Shown: positions 14,109-18,103 of the stretch, one piece after another | Numbering within the stretch: the first letter of the stretch is position 1 | How the letters are laid out: every line of letters begins with the position of its first letter | Assembly (NCBI GenBank): GCA_048498995.1 | Contig: JBEHWX010000113.1 | Location: forward strand, 1 to 18,103 | DNA length: 18,103 nucleotides | Source of the DNA: JBEHWX01 sp048498995 | GTDB lineage: Bacteria > Bacteroidota > Ignavibacteria > OLB7 | Reading direction: 5' to 3' | The notes under the pieces: model-generated | Told to the model about the DNA's origin: nothing | What the model saw: only the letters and a program-made list of their open reading frames with translations | The model's database searches: none | Position numbers and translations under genes: made by a program

Positions 14109-15458
14109 ATGCCGTACAGGATAGCAGTCGTTGGAACCGGGTACGTCGGCCTTGTCTCCGGAACCTGTTTTGCCGAGAGCGGAAACCAAGTCATCTGTGT
14201 CGATATCGATCCGAAGAAGATCGAGAAGCTGGAGACCGGCGAAGTTCCGATCTACGAGCCCGGGCTCGATCTGCTCCTGGAGCGCAACATCCGCGAGCGC
14301 CGCATCCGCTTCACGCTCGACCTCGAGAGCGCCATCATCGGCTCGGAGATCATCTTCCTCTGCCTGCCGACGCCCCCGGACGGTGACGGCGCGGCCGACC
14401 TGAAGTACATCCTCGCCGTCTCCGAGCAGATCGGCACCATCCTGGCCGCCCATCCCGATTCCGGCTACAAGGTGATCGTCGACAAGAGCACCGTCCCGGC
14501 CGGCACCTGGGAGCAGGTCCGCGACAGGGTCCGCCAGAACGCGCCGGACGCGGACTTCGACGTGGTCTCCAATCCGGAGTTCCTCCGCGAGGGACACGCC
14601 GTGGAGGACTGCATGCGTCCGGAGCGGGTGGTGGTCGGCACCAGCGCGCCCCGCGCCAAGGAGATCATGGTGGACCTCCACTCGCCGTTCGTCCGGAGCG
14701 GCAACCCGATCTACGTGGTCTCCGAGCGGAGCGCCGAGGTGGCCAAGTACGCCGCCAACTCCTTCATCGCCATGCGCATCTCGTTCATGAACGAGATGGC
14801 CAACCTCTGCGAGCGCCTCGGCGCCAACGTCGACGATGTCCGGATCGCGATCGGCTCCGACTCCCGCATCGGCAAGAAGTATCTCTTCCCCGGCGTCGGC
14901 TACGGCGGCAGCTGCTTCCCTAAGGACGTGCGCGCGATTCTGAAGACCGCCAGCGACATCGGCTGCGACCTCGAGGTGATCGCCGCGGTCGAGCGGGTGA
15001 ACCATCGCCAGCCGCTCCGCTTCGTCGAGAAGATCCTGAGCCATTTCGACGGGGATATCTCCGGACGCCGGATCGCCGTCTGGGGAATCGCCTTCAAGGC
15101 CAACACCGACGACGTGCGCGACTCCCCGGCCTTCCCGGTGATCGACGCGCTGCTGGAGAAGGGGGCCGAGGTCGTGGTCTACGATCCGGAGGCGATGGAG
15201 GGGGCGCGCCGCGTCTATGGCAGTCGCGTGGTCTACGGCGCCAGCATGTACGAGGCGCTCAAGGATGCCGACGGGCTGGTGATCGTGACCGAGTGGAACG
15301 AGTTCCGCAATCCGGACTTCCAGCGCGTGCAGCAGATGCTCAAGGAGCCGGTGATCTTCGACGGACGGAATCTGTTCGATCCGGAGGAGGTCCTGGCCAA
15401 GGGAATCCGATACTATTCGGTTGGCCGTCCGACCGGCGTGGAAGGGCTCGTTCCGTAA
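14109..15458 (+). CDS. ugd: UDP-glucose 6-dehydrogenase
   Basis: The enzyme oxidises UDP-glucose twice with NAD+ to UDP-glucuronate, a precursor for acidic polysaccharides and for LPS decoration. The 449-residue length is typical. The NAD-binding domain begins MPYRIAVVGTGYVGL (GTGYVG, 9-14) with the acidic VDID turn (31-34). Later motifs are NPEFLREGHAVEDC (155-168) and the central helix with Lys213 (AEVAKYAANSFIA). The active-site Cys269 lies in GVGYGGSCFPKD, and the C-terminal UDP domain carries VWGIAFKANTDDVRDSPA. All key residues are present. It follows larC by 48 bases without a terminator I can see, but the two have no shared pathway. No glycosyltransferase is adjacent, so the end product is unknown. 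Confidence 0.95.
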   Translation: MPYRIAVVGTGYVGLVSGTCFAESGNQVICVDIDPKKIEKLETGEVPIYEPGLDLLLERNIRERRIRFTLDLESAIIGSEIIFLCLPTPPDGDGAADLKYILAVSEQIGTILAAHPDSGYKVIVDKSTVPAGTWEQVRDRVRQNAPDADFDVVSNPEFLREGHAVEDCMRPERVVVGTSAPRAKEIMVDLHSPFVRSGNPIYVVSERSAEVAKYAANSFIAMRISFMNEMANLCERLGANVDDVRIAIGSDSRIGKKYLFPGVGYGGSCFPKDVRAILKTASDIGCDLEVIAAVERVNHRQPLRFVEKILSHFDGDISGRRIAVWGIAFKANTDDVRDSPAFPVIDALLEKGAEVVVYDPEAMEGARRVYGSRVVYGASMYEALKDADGLVIVTEWNEFRNPDFQRVQQMLKEPVIFDGRNLFDPEEVLAKGIRYYSVGRPTGVEGLVP

Positions 15459-15495
15459 GAAATCCCTCTTTCGGGGCGAAATTGCGGTGTGTTAC

Positions 15496-15526
15496 TTGCA
15501 ACCCCAGCCCGGTTTCCGTAAGTTGG
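15496..15526 (+). promoter_or_regulatory. Probable Bacteroidota-type promoter of the MerR-family gene
   Basis: TTG at 15496-15498 is separated by 20 bases from TAAGTTGG at 15519-15526, one mismatch from TAnnTTTG. Transcription would start near 15533, about 23 bases before the ATG at 15556. Confidence 0.45.
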
Positions 15527-15555
15527 GCGACCTGCTCCATTCAAACCGCTTCGCC

Positions 15556-15978
15556 ATGAAGGACTTGCAGATCAAGAAGCTGTATTACTCGATCAGCGAG
15601 GTCAGCAAGATGCTCGGGTTGGAGCAATACGTCCTCCGCTACTGGGAGACGGAGTTCGAGCAGCTCCGTCCGCAGAAGAACAGGGCGGGCAATCGGGTCT
15701 ATACCGAGAAGGACATCGAGGTCATCAAGCTGATCCGGAAGCTCACCCGCGAAGATCGCTACACGATCGAGGGAGCCCGGCAGGTGATGAAGACGATGGG
15801 ATTCGAGAACGGTATCCCGACCCTCGATTACAAGGAGCCCGAAAAGGAGCTCCTGACCGAGGAGATGCCGCCGCCCCCGCAGCCGGAGGAAGTCGAGACC
15901 GATCTGGAGACCGACCTCAGGTCCATCCGATCGGTGCTGGTCGAGATGCTCGACCGGTTCGACCAGGAGCAGGGATAA
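15556..15978 (+). CDS. MerR-family transcriptional regulator
   Basis: The 140-residue protein has an N-terminal winged helix-turn-helix of the MerR type. YYSISEVSKMLGLEQYVLRYWE (about 10-31) gives the recognition helix and first wing, and LRPQKNRAGNRVYTEKDIEVIKLIRKLTR (about 37-65) gives the second wing and following helix. The C-terminal part (about 95-140) is acidic and proline-rich with a short predicted coil (LRSIRSVLVEMLDRFDQEQG). It has none of the cysteines used for metal sensing and no drug-binding domain, so the effector is unknown. Similar short MerR proteins are common in Bacteroidota. The start at 15556 is chosen because the domain begins a few residues later and a probable promoter sits just upstream. 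The frame runs on further upstream but would overlap ugd. Composition is less GC-rich than in neighbours. Confidence 0.85.
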   Translation: MKDLQIKKLYYSISEVSKMLGLEQYVLRYWETEFEQLRPQKNRAGNRVYTEKDIEVIKLIRKLTREDRYTIEGARQVMKTMGFENGIPTLDYKEPEKELLTEEMPPPPQPEEVETDLETDLRSIRSVLVEMLDRFDQEQG

Positions 15979-15979
15979 C

Positions 15980-15998
15980 GGCTCCCGCGATGGGAGCC
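15980..15998 (+). terminator. Short hairpin after the MerR-family gene
   Basis: GGCTCCC (15980-15986) and GGGAGCC (15992-15998) form a seven-pair stem with a five-base loop, one base after the stop codon. There is no T tract, so it may be a weak terminator or a hairpin on a read-through transcript into the tRNA gene. Confidence 0.35.
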
Positions 15999-16047
15999 CC
16001 CGGATGGCGGCCCAAGCATGCCGGACGGGAAAAGGAAATGTCGGTTT

Positions 16048-16121
<74 letters not shown>

Positions 16122-16124
16122 CAG

Positions 16125-16155
16125 AAAAAGCCAGTCTTGCGGGACTGGCTTTTTT
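16125..16155 (+). terminator. Strong intrinsic terminator after tRNA-Pro
   Basis: AAAAAGCCAGTC (16125-16136) pairs perfectly with GACTGGCTTTTT (16143-16154) around a six-base loop and ends in a run of T. It begins four bases after the mature tRNA 3' end. The A-rich 5' side makes it usable in the reverse direction too. Confidence 0.9.
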
Positions 16156-16203
16156 CGTTGCTCCCCGTCCGATGGCTACGTCGTCGACGTCGAGCCCGCG
16201 ATA

Positions 16204-16229
16204 CCGGTTCGGCGATGCCGGTTCGGCGA
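16204..16229. repeat. Two copies of a 12-bp direct repeat
   Basis: CCGGTTCGGCGA occurs at 16204-16215 and again at 16218-16229, giving a 14-base period. It lies in the noncoding gap between the tRNA terminator and the 16327 gene. A partial third unit (GGTTCCG) follows. Confidence 0.6.
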
Positions 16230-16277
16230 CGGTTCCGCGGCTCCGGAGCTTGGATGGAATCGTCGATTTCGTGATAC

Positions 16278-16296
16278 TTGCGGACCCTTCCCGCAA
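16278..16296. promoter_or_regulatory. Small inverted repeat upstream of the 16327 gene
   Basis: TTGCGG (16278-16283) and CCGCAA (16291-16296) form a six-base dyad with a seven-base spacer, ending 30 bases before the ATG. It overlaps a TACTTG sequence at 16275-16280 that resembles a degenerate -7 box, so it could be an operator. The evidence is weak. Confidence 0.2.
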
Positions 16297-16326
16297 AAGG
16301 CTCGATTCTTGCTTTGGCCAGGGACG

Positions 16327-16902
16327 ATGCGAACACTCGTTGCAACCGGAGTCGTGATCCTCACGCTCCTTCTGCCGTCGCTGCTGTCGGCGCAGAACCC
16401 GACGACCCCCATGACCGCTCCGCAGATGGCCACGCAGCCGCCGGTCAACGCCGACACGCTGCCAAAGACCATCGTGGCCGTGAATCTTGGTGGGCTGGCC
16501 ACCGATTTCATCGACGTTTCCTTCTATCACGCGCTGACCGGGAGCGATGCCCTCGGCGTGCTCGGCGGGTTGATCTACTATCCCTTCGGCCATGAGAGCG
16601 TCACCGGCTGGGCCGCGGCCCTGGCCTACCGGTTCTATCCCGGCCGCCGCGCGCTCTGGCGCTTCTACGTGAGCCCGATGGTCGGCTATCAGTCCGCCTC
16701 GATCAATCCCGATACCTCCGCCTCCGGCCCGATGGCCGCCGCCGTCATCGGCTGGCAGTGGTTCCCGGAAGGAAACCTGGCCGTCGGGATGGGCTTCGGC
16801 ACTCGTTATGCCTTCGGCGGCTCCGACTCCCCCTCGGCCGAGATCAGAAAGACCTTCGGATTCCGCCCCGTCCTCGTCTTCGACATGGGCTATTCCTGGT
16901 AA
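16327..16902 (+). CDS. Secreted small outer-membrane beta-barrel-like protein, unknown function
   Basis: I do not recognise a named family. The 191-residue product starts with a clear signal peptide, MRTLVATGVVILTLLLPSL followed by LSAQ, with cleavage after SA-Q (about residue 22). A Pro/Thr-rich linker (about 24-45) comes next. The rest reads as short strands with aromatic residues alternating with small ones (IVAVNLGGLATDFIDVSFY, VLGGLIYYPFG, ALAYRFYPG, FYVSPMVGYQSASI, NLAVGMGFGTRYAFGG). It ends VFDMGYSW, and a terminal aromatic is usual for outer-membrane barrels. The size suits an eight-strand barrel. The start is the ATG at 16327, preceded by a purine-rich CAGGGA, because any earlier start in this frame would run back through the tRNA gene. 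It stands alone after the tRNA terminator. Confidence 0.7.
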   Translation: MRTLVATGVVILTLLLPSLLSAQNPTTPMTAPQMATQPPVNADTLPKTIVAVNLGGLATDFIDVSFYHALTGSDALGVLGGLIYYPFGHESVTGWAAALAYRFYPGRRALWRFYVSPMVGYQSASINPDTSASGPMAAAVIGWQWFPEGNLAVGMGFGTRYAFGGSDSPSAEIRKTFGFRPVLVFDMGYSW

Positions 16903-17138
16903 CCCCGGCGGCCGCGCCGTCGCTCCGCCGATGCCGCTTGCATCGCGATGCCGTTGACTTGCGATGCCGCGTGACCGGGTCGCGCTCCTCCGATGCGAGC
17001 ATCGCCGCCGCCCGTATCCCCCAATGCACGCTTCGCGCCTGGTTCTCGTCTACCCACTGTCGCCGGCCCTTCCAGCGCCGTCGAATCTCCCGGATTCCGG
17101 TCCGAAGCTTCCTCTCTCTCTCCCTCTAGCCTGAGCAG

Positions 17139-18103
17139 ATGCAGTCGATCTCCGACGCAACATTCGTCGTCACCGATATCGAGACAACGGGACTCTCCCC
17201 CGAGCGGGATCGCATCACGGAGGTGGCCTGCGTCTACGTGATCGGCGGCGAGGTGGCCGAGGAGAAGCGGACGCTGGTCAACCCGGGACGGTTCATCCCG
17301 CAGGCGATCCAGCAGATGACCGGCATCACCAACGCGATGGTCCTGGCCGCGCCGAAAGGGGAGGAGATCTTCCCCTCGATCCGCGGATGGTATCCGTCGG
17401 AGGCGATCTTCACGGCCCACAACGCCTCGTTCGACCACGGTTTCCTCGACGCCTCCTTTCGGCGCCACGGCATCGACCCGTTCGCGGCGCGTCCGCTCTG
17501 CACGGCGCGTCTTGCCCGGCGGCTGCTGCCGGCGCGCAAGGGATGGTCGCTGGCGCATCTGGCCAATTACTTCGGCGTGAAGATCCGGGGGCGCCACACC
17601 GCGCTCGGCGATGCCCGCGCCACCGCCGAGGTGCTCCTGAACCTCCTCGAGCTGATGCAGTCCGAGCATGGCGTCGAGACGATCGACGAGGCGATCTCCT
17701 TCCAGTATCGGAAGGTCGGCTCGCTCGGCGGCCCGACGCCGAAGGGGAAGGCATTGGCGCCGGTGCTCTCGACGCTTCCGATGAGCCCGGGCGTCTACCG
17801 GATGATCGACCGTCGCGGACAGGTGCTCTACGTCGGCAAGGCCAAGAGCCTGCGCGATCGGGTCTCCAGCTACTTCCGGCCGGGAGCGGTGCACACCAAG
17901 AAGATCGCGGAGATGGTGCGGCGGGTCTCGACGATTCAGGTGGAGGAGACCGGCTCCGATCTGGCCGCGCTCCTGCTGGAGTCGAAGCTGATCAAGCAGC
18001 TCCAGCCGAAGTACAACACCATGCAGAAGCGGATCCGGAGCTACGCGTTCATCCGGCTCGACGTGGCCGATCCCTTCCCGACGATCGGCATGGCTCGCGA
18101 GGT
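17139..18103 (+). CDS. DnaQ-type 3'-5' exonuclease fused to a UvrC-type GIY-YIG nuclease domain (3' end cut by window)
   Basis: Translation from the ATG at 17139 stays open for 321 codons to the window end. Residues about 8-170 form a DEDDh exonuclease: Exo I DIETTGL (Asp13, Glu15), Exo II TAHNASFDHGF (Asp99) and Exo III HTALGDARATAE (His153, Asp158). After a linker (about 180-208) comes a GIY-YIG domain like the UvrC N-terminus: PGVYRM (217-222), YVGKAKSLRDRVSSYF (231-246) and the metal-binding glutamate in LLLESKLIKQ (Glu281), followed by QPKYNT. Exonuclease-GIY-YIG fusions are known in Actinobacteria and Bacteroidota. They are annotated as DnaQ/UvrC-like and are presumed to act in DNA repair, but the reaction is not well defined. 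The helix-hairpin-helix and UvrB-binding parts of real UvrC cannot be assessed. The start is preceded by a pyrimidine-rich tract and no good ribosome site. Confidence 0.88.
   Translation, partial: MQSISDATFVVTDIETTGLSPERDRITEVACVYVIGGEVAEEKRTLVNPGRFIPQAIQQMTGITNAMVLAAPKGEEIFPSIRGWYPSEAIFTAHNASFDHGFLDASFRRHGIDPFAARPLCTARLARRLLPARKGWSLAHLANYFGVKIRGRHTALGDARATAEVLLNLLELMQSEHGVETIDEAISFQYRKVGSLGGPTPKGKALAPVLSTLPMSPGVYRMIDRRGQVLYVGKAKSLRDRVSSYFRPGAVHTKKIAEMVRRVSTIQVEETGSDLAALLLESKLIKQLQPKYNTMQKRIRSYAFIRLDVADPFPTIGMARE

Noticed and set aside
16903..17138. Possible small gene between the small barrel gene and the exonuclease fusion
   Set aside because: No start with a ribosome site or protein-like composition. 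The gap shows only short GATGCCG repeats, a CGATGC-GA-GCATCG hairpin and a CT-rich tract before the ATG.

Overview
The window looks like chromosomal DNA from a GC-rich, LPS-bearing member of the Bacteroidota/Chlorobiota (FCB) group, perhaps a Kapabacteria-, Ignavibacteria- or Rhodothermia-like lineage; I cannot place it more precisely from sequence alone. The evidence is a TonB-dependent receptor with an N-terminal carboxypeptidase-regulatory-like domain paired with a DUF4249 lipoprotein, a KDO transferase (waaA) with the Bacteroidota-like active-site neighbourhood, outer-membrane barrels ending in Phe or Trp, and promoters of the Bacteroidota type (TTTG/TTG, 19-20 bp, TAnnTTTG) rather than the E. 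coli type.

Layout. 1-136: tail of a YccU-type CoA-binding protein. 298-597: a small ABM-type protein with its own promoter and terminator. 751-7513: an envelope block, in which two paralogous outer-membrane barrel genes on the + strand (751-2229, 5924-7513) bracket a minus-strand TonB receptor/DUF4249 lipoprotein pair (5697-2417). 7640-9031 (minus): a ClpB-like protein that begins inside the middle domain and has no first ATPase domain. 9441-12465: plsY-gpsA-waaA, a phospholipid and lipid A-core cluster driven by a clear Bacteroidota promoter. 12534-14060: larC with a very long histidine-rich insert. 14109-15458: UDP-glucose 6-dehydrogenase. 15556-15978: MerR-family regulator. 16048-16121: tRNA-Pro(GGG) followed by a strong terminator. 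16327-16902: small secreted or outer-membrane protein. 17139-end: start of a DnaQ-type exonuclease/UvrC-type GIY-YIG fusion, cut by the window edge.

How the genes work together. GpsA makes sn-glycerol-3-phosphate, PlsY acylates it, and WaaA adds KDO to lipid A, so this cluster supplies both leaflets of the outer membrane. UDP-glucuronate from Ugd may feed polysaccharide or LPS decoration. The TonB receptor and its lipoprotein probably form an uptake unit for an unknown ligand. No mobile element, CRISPR array or clear defence system is visible. The points most worth a second look are the ClpB-like protein without NBD1, the paired barrel paralogs around the TonB unit, and the 54-histidine insert in LarC.
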